Part shown: positions 49,276-61,803 of the stretch, piece by piece
How positions within the stretch are numbered: the first letter of the stretch is position 1
Layout: every line of letters begins with the position of its first letter
Origin: Diprion similis
Lineage: Eukaryota; Arthropoda; Insecta; Hymenoptera; Diprionidae
Direction: 5' to 3'
DNA: 64,000 nt
Assembly: GCF_021155765.1 (NCBI RefSeq)
Contig: NC_060105.1
Coordinates: forward strand, 13,611,001-13,675,000
The notes under the pieces: model-generated
Databases searched by the model: none
Told to the model about the DNA's origin: nothing
Seen by the model: only the letters and a program-made list of their open reading frames with translations
Program-made: the position numbers and the translations under genes

Positions 49276-52200
49276 AGTAGCGATGGAACAGTTCAAGTTA
49301 AAGTAATGCATTGCACTCATTCCAGTCTCATTTCACTCATTATTCAAAATCGTCCTCACACATGCACTCACACTCGCGTGCAATGTTTACCTGTCCGTCT
49401 CTACCTCAAATCTCACCGCTTGCCCGTGTCGTGACTCGAAACAGATCAGCTGTGTATCAAGTGGTGCGATCGCCAATCGCACCAAGTTCATTCACTATTA
49501 TATCTTCTACAGCCAACAGAAGCCTTTGGCCTACCCGGCGAAAGTATTATCACATATATCTTCCCTCTCACGATGAAATTCAACATTTAACAGGTTTTAT
49601 ACGTTTATAGATTTTTAGAGGTTTCAATTAAACCCTATATAAATACGATCGATGCACGGAGAGCCGAAATATACCAGTTCTAATACTTCCAACATCGTAG
49701 AAATCGTCAGTTCGATCAAGAATTTTCATCCTCTCCTTCAGACTCCAGGTTTTAAGTGTATATAGATATAGAATCAGTGCTAAATCGTGAGTAGAGTGAC
49801 GCTATTTGTGCGACGTCAACTCACAATCAATATGGCCCGTGACGAATCGGCCGAACGGCCGACAGATTTACGTTCCACACTTGTTTACATGGGAGTATGA
49901 GAAAAATTAGTGCATTGTTGGAAAACAAAGATCACGATCATGTTGATATTATCCTTGCCGCTTGGATATAATTTGTGATTCTATGAAAATGATTATTATA
50001 CATCGTGTGTGGTGAGTGTCAGGCGAATGTAATGATAAATATATTCACAACACATCGAAATCTTTCTTTGTATTTCTAGTGTTTTTTGCGAATTATAACC
50101 TACATCGGTTTCTAAAAGGCAACCTCGAACAATGTGCCAAAAATTAATGTAGGTATGGCGGTAAGTGAGTAATGTTTTATAACATTTGTATTTGTATATT
50201 TTAGTATATCATGTTGGTAAAATTTTTGGATATTTGGCCGATAAATCGTAGCTTCTCTGTCACATATCTGTGTGAGATTCATTTAAAATTCAAAAATTAC
50301 TTTCATGTAGAGGTTTCGAAGGTGTATTATAACCTCAAAATGAATGTAAATTGCAGTCTGCTTCATTCGTTGTGGTTTCTATATGTATACTACTATACAC
50401 CCAGACGTATCGCCTCGGCGAACCTTTTTCAAATTATTTTTAAAAACTAAATTGTAACCAAACGGTACTGTTTAGTCCACTCAACAGTGCTTGGGAATTC
50501 TTTCGATATTACACAGCGTGATAAATGGCACTGAATCTCATATTAGTTTAGCAAATAGTTTCATCCCTCCTAGAAAATGTCACGTACAGTCCCTAGTATT
50601 AGGTTTAACTTTGAATTAGATTAACTGGTACCAAGAACTGAGCGAAGGAACGCTGAGCCAAGACATCATTGAGCTCAACTCAAAAATCCCTCTCCCTTTA
50701 GATTATAACTAATCAATAATTCATTAATAACTAATCAATAATTAGGCTAAACCACTTACGTTGGAAACGCTAAATTGAAATAGATTAATTAGAATACAGT
50801 ATGGATGCTGTGTGAGAATTACATTAAGATATCTTCTGTCAATATTTCAACTATGTAAATGACGAGATTGAGAATCATCGGAACACCATCGAAGCAGTCG
50901 GAGTAACGCTGACCATGTAGATTCGGGCACCTGGGGGTCACCTTTGCACCTCATTGGCTAATTATTCTGCAGCTTGGTTGCAACTGAGAGCTCTTGGACC
51001 ATGGACTGCAAAGACTCACTATCGAGTAACGTCAACTTTTTCCTATTCTTTGCTCATTCTAATTATTTCGCAAATAGACAATTTTATGATATTCCATTTC
51101 CTAAAACCGAATCAAGTTCGGCCCTGATTCATAAGAATCAGGTAGTATTAAATGATCGTAATAATAATTAAACTCATTATCAATTCTTTTTAATAATTTT
51201 TACAGTAAAATAATAATTCAATCATCTTTTTTGAACAATAATTTTCAGCACAACATAAATTCTAAATTCATCAAAACTAAGTGGCTGAAAATTGAACTAC
51301 TTGTACCGATCCGAGGTGAAGCTCTGCTCCAGAATACCATCGACTCAGACCGACACTATCCGACTGCTCTCAATCTCGCCATCGTTATCAAGGATAAGTC
51401 AATTCGAGCAGTTCATTCTCCAACATCTGCCAAACCATTAATTTCACCAATTTGTTAGAATTACCTTAATGACACAAACAAGTAGCACAGCAATTGGTGG
51501 CAAGCTTCACTACCCCATTTAGATAGTACATAATTGTTTTCTGAGATTTTAATATAAATCATTCAATAGTGTTGGGATCTAGCTCCGAATCTATGTGATC
51601 CTGCACATAATGAGAGTAGTTCTACAGACTACAGCTCTGCCCAGCGCATGATTTTCCAAATTACAGTTAAACATGGATGTTCTTGTGAACATTGTAGAAA
51701 TATAGTAATTCATTTATACATCTACATGGATTGTTCGTTGGAGGCATATCCACGGCATATCGGCGATCGAGGTGACGTCTATGTGCTCCATTATTTAATG
51801 AGAAAAATTCTTATGACTCAACCTTGACTAAAGACGCCCAATTAATAAAATAGACAGCGCGTCCCTCCACGGACCAGTTAGTATAGTTGTATCGAATGTT
51901 AACACTCAATTTACATTAATCTAAAAAGAGAGATACGAGATAAATGACCAGCTAGATAATAATCGTTCAGTATAGATGTTCTTGATACCGATTAATTATA
52001 CCATTTAATATAACTAAACACAATATTTGCTAAATAGAGTAAACGACTGAATTTGACTAATTCTACAGCTTCTCTGTATTTGAAACAAAATTCACTCGTC
52101 GACGTTACCTTCATATACATTCACATAAGATCATTCATTGTTATCGTTCATTTTCCATAACCGAATCGCTTGAAAAATATATTTCATCTTTTACCAGTTT

Positions 52201-52960
52201 AATTCATATTTAACCATTTATTTTCAACGATTACCTATCCCATTTCATTATTAGTATAAGTTGGCCTCAACCATTTAAACGACTCTTACGGGTGCCTGTT
52301 TAGGACTAAGCAACAACGTATCCACATATTACCTGCTTATTGCTAGGTAGATCTTTTCTTAGTTTTAATTTTTATTTAGTATAGTTACGTGGGTTCTTCC
52401 CATATCGATTATTTCAAATCATCATTTATAACTGCTCATTCACGTCTCAACCCCACGTAATACTCTTATTGAACAACGCCTTTCGTGAAAAATTTATCAG
52501 TTGCGTGACACATGATGCAAACGATGTTTGCCATTCTGTATAAGAAATGAGTTGCCGACGTTGCCGTACAAGTATTTACTGACCTTGGTGTCTCCTTTTT
52601 TGGCATTTTCACTCCGAAAAGTTGATTGTATTTTATTTTGTGTGAGCTAGTCCCAGGTCTGTTTGGTTCGGTTTCTATTCGTACCCTAGAATAAGTGTGC
52701 CAGAGGCGTATTATTTTCTCACCGTGAATAATAAATCACATTTAAAAACAAACAAGTAATTTATTCAGAAATACAATTTACATGCATTGGTTTGCAGTTC
52801 AAATACAGAATATTATTAGAGTTGATTCTAACTGATTATTCTTAGAATTTACAACAGACTGAAGTACGCCTGAGGGACTGCAACGAAAGAACCGGAGTAG
52901 AAGTGCACTCCGCATTGCACTTGTGGATATTGCCCATAGACTTACATTTAAGTATTTACA
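49276..52960. other. Between the two retrotransposon relics; no gene recognised
   Basis: AT-rich. A small palindrome, GGTGCGATCGCCAATCGCACC, lies at 49463-49483. A CCTATATAAATACGATCGATG block at about 49635-49655 looks like a TATA box plus start region without a recognisable gene; it may be LTR-derived. A 22-bp unit (ATAACTAATCAATAATT...) is doubled at 50705-50744. AATAAA words on both strands at 52727-52770 may be LTR polyadenylation signals of the neighbouring BEL/Pao relic. Confidence 0.4.
50705..50744 (+). repeat. Two-unit tandem repeat, 22 bp
   Basis: TAACTAATCAATAATT at 50705-50720 is repeated at 50727-50742. Short, AT-rich, probably slippage. Confidence 0.6.
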
Positions 52961-52966
52961 GGAGTA

Positions 52967-53250
52967 TTATTTATTGTATTCCTCAAGTGGAAGTACACAG
53001 ACCTTTGTTAACTCTCGCTTGATGATGCCATTGGGCATTTTAAAACTGACAACTCTAACGGGTTCATCCTTCCCTGTGGGGATGTCAACTATTCTACCCA
53101 TGCGCCATTGCATAGGTTGGACGTTGTCGTCCTTGAGAATTACCAAGGCTCCGAGCAATTTTGGAAATGTGTGAGACTGCTGCTCGCCGCATTCTTCGAG
53201 TTTACAGAATCGCTTTAATTGCTCCTGGATCTGTTGATTGGCAGTAAATC
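52967..53250 (-). pseudogene. BEL/Pao pre-RT stub fused to the post-integrase tail
   Basis: QQIQEQLKRFCKLEEC (about 53240-53190) is the stub that normally leads into RT. After the junction near 53165, GALVILKDDNVQPMQWRMGR and KRELTKVCVLPLEEYNK are the tail that normally follows the integrase. The fused frame is open to the stop at 52967. Confidence 0.8.
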
Positions 53251-53260
53251 CACAAAACTG

Positions 53261-53740
53261 TTAAGACTGCCTCCTGGCTGCAAGTTCTCCGGGGATCACC
53301 CAACCAAGCTGCGTTTTTTGGAGCGTCTGTTGTCCCATTGCTAATTTGATTTGACCAACACAGATGAGATCCCAGAATATGTCGGCTTCTATTATGACGT
53401 CGATCCGTCCAGGACGATCAAATGTTGGATCAGCCAACGGTAAATTCATCGGAATCCGCATACCAGTCGTGTTGAGGCGCATTGTTGGATGCCGTTCTAT
53501 TATGACGTCGACTACGAGAAACAGGGACGTATTTCGAAACGCGTAAAATCTTGACCCGATCGTCATCTCAATTTTTTCGTGGGCATGGTAAGCGTGTTGT
53601 TGATGCCATTGATTGGCATCATGATTTGCTTCCTGGGTAATGATAAACGGTCACTGAAATCCTTCATGACAAGGTTCGACTGAGACCGTGAATCTAACAA
53701 TGCTCAGCACTGATGCACGTTTCCGTCCTTATCATGAACT
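53261..53740 (-). pseudogene. BEL/Pao aspartic-protease region (DUF1758-like)
   Basis: LLDSRSQSNLV near 53710-53680 holds the active-site region, with Arg where Gly is usual (DSG to DSR). After a frame change, VDVIIERHPTMRLNT, GADIFWDL-like EADIFWDLICVGQI and KTQLGWVIPGEL follow, matching the protease C-terminal part before RT. The broken active-site turn and frameshift mean it is inactive. Confidence 0.78.
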
Positions 53741-53938
53741 AGAATAAGAACTGTCGAAAGTAGAATTTGCGAATCGTCAACTCCTGAATATTGCGTAAGC
53801 CTAATAGAGTTCGATGGCGTGAACCGGCCAGGCGTATTACTGACGCTGCCGTCGTTCGGTAGGTCACGATTTACTTGGTCTATATCGGGGACACCTGATT
53901 CAGGTCCATTGTTGTTTGAAGCACCGTCTCGGCTGTTA

Positions 53939-54238
53939 TTATGTAGCAGAAAATTGTGGAATTGATTGCATCTTTGGCACCGGCTGAATTTGCACCTTCC
54001 ACCGTGAACTCTCAGACAGTTTATGTTTCTTAGCTTCGCTGAGTCGTGACGTTGCCGAGAGATTACGAAAAACTGGACACTTGTACACCTGATGAGAGTC
54101 CTTACACACTGGGCAAGATATCGAGACCATAGTCACACCCGTGAAGCTTTGCGTAGCCCCTTTGGATTCGCGTGGGGTCTTTGACGCGGTAGCTTTCGAC
54201 CTTGACTTCCCGTGGTGTCGACACCGACGATGAGACAC
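53939..54238 (-). pseudogene. BEL/Pao zinc-knuckle linker
   Basis: The frame contains SCPVCKDSHQVYKCPVF, i.e. a C-x2-C-x4-H-x4-C nucleic-acid-binding knuckle as expected between Gag and protease in BEL/Pao polyproteins, preceded by a basic linker rich in Lys/Ser/Arg. Confidence 0.8.
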
Positions 54239-54276
54239 CTATCCTCAAGAATCGTCAACAATTTCGCGGCGGTAGG

Positions 54277-55099
54277 CTATACCTTGTCTTTCGTGAAAGT
54301 GTTCCATTCGCGTCTCGTCCACGCGTCCATTTTTCTGTTGGTCATATGGATTGGCATCGCGTCCCAAGTGTCTGTCCCAAGAATGCCTAACCACCGAGTG
54401 TGTCTCTGTAAGCTATTATGAATTTGTCGCAAGTCAACGCCTGAATCCCTTTGCATCACGGCAATGTCGCAAATGGCTTGTAAATGATTCTCGATCATAT
54501 ATTTTTTATTGTCGTAACGCTTCGTTAGTAATTCCCACGCAACTGCGTAGTTTTCATCGGAGGATATCAAAGATTGAGTCACCTCAGTATCCTTAAGTGA
54601 TGAGCGTAGATAATAAAACTTTTGGACGCCCGATACCGCTGCATTATCGTGTATCAGAGTTTTAAACGCGTCATAGAAATTCGAGCATTGTTCATAATTA
54701 CCGTTGAACGATGGACAATTCATTGTTGGAAGTTTGATAGCTGGCACGACATTGTCACTACTCACTGAACTTGGAGTACTGGTTGCCGCTCGGCATTCGG
54801 TGTAGGTCGTTGCGGTACCTACTGTGGAATGAAACCTGTCTTCGAAATTCCCAGCTTCTTCCTCGTGCTCGGGGGAGTCGTCTAGCTCCGTTATTTTACT
54901 ATGCAGCTCTTCCAAAGGTCGCTAATTGTAATTCGAAGTACCTCAGACGTACCTCTAATGCATTGCTGTCAGCCGTACCAACTCTGAATGTTCGGAGGAA
55001 ATTCTCGAAGTGGGTCAATTTTGCCTTGATGTTGCCTCGCTGTTTCTTCAGCATTGTAAGCTCGGCCATTTTTTTTGCTTGTTGTGCAACGATGTCCAA
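54277..55099 (-). pseudogene. BEL/Pao Gag-like region
   Basis: A start ATG at 55099 gives MDIVAQQAKKMAELTMLKKQ and a coiled-coil-like first 65 residues. A frame change near 54905 joins the frame starting MEELHSKITELDD, which contains KLPTMNCPSFNGNYEQCSNF and WELLTKRYDNKKYMIENHL, the usual core of the DUF1759 Gag domain. The final part is shifted or altered (HTRWLGILGTDTWDAMPIHM). At 212 codons it is the longest open frame in the window. Confidence 0.85.
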
Positions 55100-55904
55100 A
55101 TTTAGTTAACGTATAAATGTAACGACGTATGGCTTTGTTTAGGTGATAGCACTGATTGAATTTCACCGAATTGTTTATTAATCAAGATTATCACCAGTTT
55201 ACTAAATGCGTTTGTCAGTTCATTAGGCACAATTATCACTGAACCTGGTTTAATATATATTTATGGTATAAAATGTACGATGCTCTGTTTTATCAGTTTG
55301 GTCATAAGTTTGGTTGCGCTAGCTGGAGTCGGGCGGCCAAAATTGGATTAAAAAATGAAAAAAATAATTTTGAGTTTCTCTCGACTGCCATGTTTCGAGT
55401 CACGGTGAAAAAAGGCATATCATCAGTAGCGGATTTACACAATTGCCGCCAGTAGGCTATTCAAATTTGGCCACCCCTACCGACCTCTACTATTCGATAC
55501 CGTAGTTCACAATCATATTAATTACAATTAATTACAATTTGTGCACTATCGTCCTAATTACACCACCTTCTTCCTGTAATTAGTATGATTGGCAACTAAG
55601 GGATCGGTGTGTCAGTTCGTAAATTATTCCTAGATTATTTTTACAACCCAATGATTCAATTCAGATTACACAAGAAATAGTTTTTGGGTATATTCCTGAG
55701 GTAATAAAAGCTCAATAACGTACTACACCGGAAAAAGTAATCGCGAATAAATAATAGTACGATTATTAAACATTATTGTTTCAAATAGTAAAATTGTGGT
55801 TTTAATATTTAATTAAAAATATTTATCACACAAGTGCTAAAATATAAAATTTGTGTGTAGAAAAGGAATTTTTGAACGTAGAACATTACTGTTTCAAAGA
55901 ATGA

Positions 55905-56120
55905 GGTTCGATTCTACAGAATATGTTCTACAGACTCTTTTCCACATGAATATTTTTCTATAAAATATTTTTCTACAGGAAGGAACTTGAAATTCGCATC
56001 AGAAATTATCCTGCATGATTTATTCTACATGAGAATTGTTCTACAGAATATGTTCCTACGGAACATTTTTTTATAGAGTATGTTTCTATAAAGAAATTTT
56101 TCCACAGAATATTTTTCTAA
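55905..56120 (+). repeat. Quasi-tandem TTCTACAGAATAT(G/T)TT repeats
   Basis: About nine degenerate units of roughly 20-25 bp share the frame TTCTA(C/T)A(G/A)(A/T)ATAT(T/G)(T/G)TT, for example at 55920, 55967, 56046, 56084 and 56110. Spacing is irregular, so this is an old degenerating array or minisatellite. Confidence 0.5.
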
Positions 56121-58324
56121 ATAATTTTTTTTCTCAAGATTGTGTTTACCATAACACACATCCAGAGCAATCATCGTGTTTCTGCGGGTGAAAGATGACC
56201 CGGGAGAAACCGAAAAGAGACACGGGGAATGCGATCGAGGTTCCAGAAAAGGTTACCCAAGTGTCTTGTCGATATCCGTCAAGGAATGGTCAAATTAACG
56301 CTCAATATGTGTAACCGGAAATGGAGGAAAAACAAACGAAACAGCGAGAACTACTCTCTCTCAATTACAAGAGATATTGGCTATCGCTAAAAGTATAACG
56401 CTAGAACAGAATGTTAATAACATCACCAGCCAGTAAAGGCATTCAGGTCTAATCTAAGAATATTGGAAACAGGAATCAACAGGGCAGTATACTGAGATAA
56501 TTAGAAGCCTAAAGGTTATAAGTTATAATAGTCATTATCAAATGCAATGTCCATTGAAATGTATACTTTTTATTGGCATCATGAATACATAAGTAGTCAT
56601 CTGTTACTTTAGTACAGAACAAGCAAGTGATTGAATAAAACAATATCCAACAATTAAACGAGACTTATACAAAAATTACGAAAATATCCAAGTATAGCTA
56701 AATTTATTTTCAGAGTTTTTAACAATTGTTAATTATGAAATTTATTAATGAAAACCACAAAAACAAACCAACAACGTTAAAGCGAAGAGACGACGGTCTT
56801 TATACTAAATGTAAAAAAGAAAACAGCAGTCACAATGATTAACGTGACATCAATAATTAAATGAAATAAGCAATACAATATGTCTTTGCTACTTAGAATC
56901 TATGCATTGCTAAGCTACCTAGACAACAATGAATTATGTTTGTTAATATCACAAAGTATTGCCGTAAATCTTGTACGGCTTGATAGTCAATTTATTATTT
57001 CGATCTACCATTTGGCTGGTGCATTTAAATGAAAGCCCGCTCCAATGGTTAGTCGGAGCATTATACATAATATATATATAATAATTATTATTTATATATT
57101 TCAGTTGTCTATTAATAAAAGTATACAACTCGAATCTTTTTAATTCGTAAATCAAATTCTTTACTGGAAAGAAAAATATTTTTTTGAGAAATCATGTAAG
57201 ACTATTCCATAAAAATGTAATATCCCATATTTTATACTTATTACGATTTCAACTATTTTATAACACGATAAGAGGAATCACTGGATTGACACCACTGACC
57301 GTGAATCCTGAATTGCAATCACTGATTTTAATATATTTATCTATATCTCAACTTTAAATGCAATTGCGACGTATTCAAATGCTGTCCACATGTTTGAATG
57401 ATACCTATAGAGCTGAAATTACGCTAAGCTTGAAGCGATTTGTTAATTCTCGATCACAGACACCCATTTATACTACACATTTTCGGTTTACTAAAAATTA
57501 GATTCAATTGAATTTGGAACGAAGAATTCCATATTGTGGTAATATTCATTCCCCTTGATATTTTTGTGGTGAATTCAACTTGCTGTTCCAGTGCACACCA
57601 AATGTGTAAAATTCACTCAGAGTGCTGATACACTATTGGATATAGAATAATCGTGGCGATTCATTATAATATACCTATACCCCCGCATTTTCCGTAAAAC
57701 TCTATTATGTATGTACATGTATGAATTATGGTGGTCCAAAAACAGAATGATATGTTCATGTATTTTAATATCTCATTGAATGATAGAGAAATAAAAAAAT
57801 AAAGTAATTTGTAAAAAATTTAGATAATATCAAAAATATTTACTCTTGAATCGTATATAAAAATTCAATCTTCTTTCCCTTTCGATAATTTGTAATTCAG
57901 TTTTATTAATTATTGCTTTTATGAGTAGTAATTAAATATTTGACTTTGATTAATAAATATATATTGTTTCGCAAGTTTTTCTAGAAGTAGTTTTATATAA
58001 TCTTGTCACTGCGTAAGATTTTTTTAAAGCTCATTAATCACTGCACTACGTATAAGTAACTCACATTTAATGACAAATATTTTTCAAGAATAAGCGATGC
58101 GTCAGCACTGATATTGCGTATATAAATTACCATCTTCTTAGCATCCCTGGGTTTTGTAGATACAAATCTCTATCAAACTTACATGTATAAGGTACTTGAT
58201 TTATCTTCTACCAAACGCTGCCTTTTGAAATATTCGTACGAAGGATTCTGTAATGTTATAAATCTGATTTCGCCAATATATGTTTAAATATGCTGGCTAG
58301 GATTCTTAAAAATGCAAAGACAAA

Positions 58325-58348
58325 ATATATATATATATATATATATAT
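58325..58348. repeat. (AT)12 microsatellite
   Basis: An uninterrupted AT dinucleotide run. Confidence 0.9.
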
Positions 58349-58462
58349 AGTATCCACTAGCCATCAGACTTTTCAATTCGTGTAGGTGTAGATTGATTGA
58401 ATATTTGTAAGTCTTGTAAAAAAATAGTATGTTGAATGATAACAACCTCTCAAATAAGGAAC

Positions 58463-58610
58463 GTCGACCGATGGCGCGCATCATAATCAACAGCCAGGTC
58501 GGTCACACGTCGAGCTATTCCACAGTTTGTGTTGTAAGCCTTCGAAGTTGTGCCATTTGCACATCAAGGTACCACGACTTTCATGCGGTATTGTAGGCGA
58601 AGGCGTTAAT
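58463..58610 (+). repeat. Dispersed repeat, CGACAGCAAGGTCAGTCACACG family, copy 2
   Basis: GTCGACCGATGGCGCGCATC, AATCAACAGCCAGGTCGGTC and ACACGT match copy 1 at 43015-43120. The match resumes at TACCACGACTTTCATGCGG and TTGTAGGCGAAGGCGTTAA. About 60 bp absent from copy 1 lie between the halves. Confidence 0.6.
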
Positions 58611-61413
58611 GAAGCTGGAGTCAGGGTAAGCAGCCAAGTATGTTAAACTTATTCCGAATAGGATAGTGCCATACAGTTTTTCACTCGTTCTATAAACGTA
58701 CTAAGTGCCGTGATACCATATAACGTGATACTATGCAAAAAATTTATTATTAAGCTTCGCTGATGCATTTTGACAAACAATAGCTTGTTGAACTCTCAAC
58801 TTTGGGCGCTAGTTCCAGTTTCATTGCATATTAATATATTTATACCTATATTAAAAAAATTTCATTGCCACATTTTACACCATGTTTTGATTAAGTGATG
58901 ATAAAATGTATCACAAGTATGTCAAATTTTCTCCGCCGTTGTTTGGACCACTGTAATACGCGTATTGTTTCAGATTTTTATCTAACACAAAAATAAAATG
59001 AGACATTTCCGCTGGAGCTTAACATCTTGATTGGCCCAGAATATCAAACTTGATGCCTCTCAATTTGCGTTCGTGGATAAGCTTCTACAATTAATTTCAA
59101 GCCATACCTTGCACTGTCGAGTAGATCAGCAATATCTCAAAATTAACATATGAAGAATACTTGTAGACACAAATCCGTGGTAGAAGAAACTTAAACCGTA
59201 GAGGTACAGGATAATTTTCATAAAATAATTCACTGGTTCAGTAAGCAAACCAACAGCTCAGTTATTGCACTACTAATGCCTATGACCCAGTAAACTGTTT
59301 GGTAAGTTTGCGAAAAGTAACTCTGTGAATCAGCGGATTACATAAAAATTTCAGTTGGATGACACAAAAACGTATTTAGACTGGCAAGTTTGAAATTTTG
59401 TAAAATATGAATTGAAGTTCTAAACTATTAGCTTTTAGTTTCATAATTTGAAAATATTCAGATTTTCGGCAAGAACCAGCGGCAACTTTTCAGCCAGAAT
59501 CAAAAGTTATGAGAAAAGAAACTGTTTAAAAGATCATCGACAATATTATTCGCATCAATAACGGTGAACACTACTGAAACAGCATCCCTACTATGTAATA
59601 GAAATGAATCTGAATAGATCAAGTAACACCCGCTAAGATATCAACAATTTAAAAGAGTGTATTACAATTGAAATGTTCAGATTGATAAAATTATGCCATT
59701 ATTGATCCGATTCTAATGTTTTTGAGCTCATTGTTTTGACTATCGACGTCCTCAGACAGACTGAAACAATCTTTACAAATAGTTATCCTCAGAGCGGATA
59801 AAAATAGATTAGTGTAAGTACATGGTACCACAGATGATCATGAAGAATTACATTCAACCGTTATAATTACCCTATAATATAGAGTTTCTCAGACCTTTTC
59901 CCAACGGTCTGTGGAGATCTGATGAGTGAGTAAACAGAACCTAAAAAGATTAGAACAGATTCAAAAACACCATTGTTTAATTTTTTTAACGCTGTTCATA
60001 AAACCGCTTCTCAAATTGCTGGTATCTTGGCTCGTGATATTCGAATTTCTTCTAGTTAAATCTATTCCCTAGTAAGAAATGGCTGATAAAACTGATCGAA
60101 AACTGCGTGACGTGAAAAATGAACGACGGAGTCAGGAATCTAACCAGGCATCTATGGATACTTTGCCAGACACTTACTCCACTAGACCATCTGGCTGTTG
60201 TGACAGCATTAACTTCACCTGTTTCTAATGTTTGTTTTCCGAATTCTAATTTTTTGAGTTTAGTTATAAATAAATTTGCACATGAAAAACAAAATTCAAC
60301 ACAGTTTTATTTTCTGACTCTGCCGGTAAATTGATTTGCGGAAAATTCGACCAAAACAATTCGACTTACGTTGTTCAGTGGATATCACGACTTCACAGTG
60401 GATAACATTTTCGCTTGAACGATGCAGCGCATACGCAGTAGCTAATAGAACGAAATGGGTGGTCACTCCTGTCTATGCTACCCCCATCATCTTCGTGCAC
60501 ATTTCAGTTATATTATATTTTAGTGACCAGGGAATTACGTGAATGTGCACCATGAGAACCACTCTGAGTAGCTCTGAGTTTCACCGGGGCGACATCAGCC
60601 GCACACTAGCGGTTTCAATCCAAATATCTGCAACTCATAGCTCTACGCAGAGTGTATGTACACTGGATTAACTATAATTAGAGACCCTTATGGTGCGCAT
60701 CCACGTAATTTTCCAGCATATATGAAGGGTATGATCCTTATCAAAGACGTTAGCGAATATTTTCCGTACCACTTCCCAAATCCACTCGAAATACTTCAAA
60801 AACAATTCCGTCATTTTTTTAGATTCTTATCTCAACTCCTTATGCTGCCCAACGAGATGAAACTCCGAAAAAATTACGGAATTGTTTTTAAATTATTTAT
60901 CCCTAAACCCTAAACAAGGACCTACCAAAATTATATGTATATACCATTTTTAATGCACATTATAAACGGCTTAATTTATCAATTTGTGTGTGTGTGTGCG
61001 TGCGTGCGTGTATGCATGTTGCGTCCTTGTGTGTGTAGAGATACTACACATTTTACATTTCGAAATTTTCAAAAGGCGTGCGGAAAAAAATTGGAAGATC
61101 GTGTTTCTGCGAACCACCCTACCCTACATGCAATCATAAAATAGCAATTTTAACTTCTAATATAGCTGAAACAGTTAATTCCGTTTCTCACACTCATTCC
61201 AGTCTTATCATTCATTTTCATAGCGTTCAACGCAAGCAAGAAAAGAATGAGGAACAGCATCACGAAATACGCACTATAGTGATTGAAGGAGAAAGTAAAA
61301 AAAAAAATATCGTACATTTATCATGACTTTTGAGATGTCTATGAAAAGAAGACTGGACTGGATAATGCACGCGTTTGTGCTATGGCAGATGTGTACTTTT
61401 GAAAGAGTTTCAT
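58611..61413. other. Downstream flank of MTHFSD; no other gene recognised
   Basis: AT-rich, lying 3' of the minus-strand MTHFSD stop and therefore containing its 3' UTR. Open frames at 60119-60334, 60336-60542, 60656-60913 and 61078-61326 (+) have no recognisable domain. A GT/GC-rich microsatellite lies at 60985-61012. Confidence 0.4.
60985..61012 (+). repeat. (TG)n/(TGCG)n microsatellite
   Basis: TGTGTGTGTGTGCGTGCGTGCG followed by TGTATGCATG; a second short GTGTGTGTAG lies at 61029-61038. Confidence 0.85.
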
Positions 61414-61803
61414 TTAGACAGAAGTAACATCTGTGACTTCAATTCTAGTTATAGGCTTCGCTGGCTCAACAACTACGTAATCCTTTTCACCATGTTCTGA
61501 CTCGCCAATATGCATTTCCTGCAAATTGGCTACTATCGAATCTACCTGGGTAGGCTGATCAAGCTCGGTTTTTTCGTTCCTTAGTTTCCCAAAATGCAAA
61601 TAACAAAAGCCTTGATGTCCTCTCCAGGTTATATCGCTTGGTTTAACCCCACGTACAATCAATGCATTTTTCAAGTCTCTAACACGAACATCAGGCGCAA
61701 TATTCGATAATTTCAAAGAAAAATCAATTTGTGGCTTAGAACGGGGTTTCAAAGGTCTGCGACGTTGTCCTGATTTTTCTCTTCCTGCTTCTGTCTCATT
61801 TTC
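61414..61803 (-). CDS. MTHFSD: MTHFSD last exon (RRM) and stop
   Basis: The acceptor is TTTGATTCCAG. The exon has 130 codons including the TAA at 61416-61414. It opens ENETEAGREKSGQRRRPLKP, followed by the RRM. After the RRM an acidic tail (MHIGESEHGEKDYVVVE) ends TDVTSV. Confidence 0.92.
   Translation of the reverse strand, partial: ENETEAGREKSGQRRRPLKPRSKPQIDFSLKLSNIAPDVRVRDLKNALIVRGVKPSDITWRGHQGFCYLHFGKLRNEKTELDQPTQVDSIVANLQEMHIGESEHGEKDYVVVEPAKPITRIEVTDVTSV

Larger units (their letters stand above)
52967..55099 (-). mobile_element. BEL/Pao LTR retrotransposon relic lacking RT, RNase H and integrase
   Basis: In minus-strand order: Gag start (55099-54899), DUF1759-type Gag core (54915-54277), a cysteine-containing linker (54238-53939), aspartic-protease region (about 53720-53261), and then, after only about 100 bp, the DUF5641-type tail that normally follows the integrase (53158-52967). 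The RT-RNase H-integrase block of about 3 kb is missing at a junction near 53165. No LTR pair could be identified. The copy is non-autonomous at best. Confidence 0.85.
55100..58462. other. No gene recognised
   Basis: AT-rich DNA upstream of the BEL/Pao Gag start; the first several hundred bases may include its 5' LTR and leader, but no repeat partner was found. It contains the TTCTACAGAATAT quasi-repeat (55905-56120). Confidence 0.4.

Noticed and set aside
61078..61326. 82-codon plus-strand frame beside MTHFSD
   Set aside because: Falls in the probable MTHFSD 3' UTR on the opposite strand, with low-complexity Lys/Glu content and no recognisable domain.
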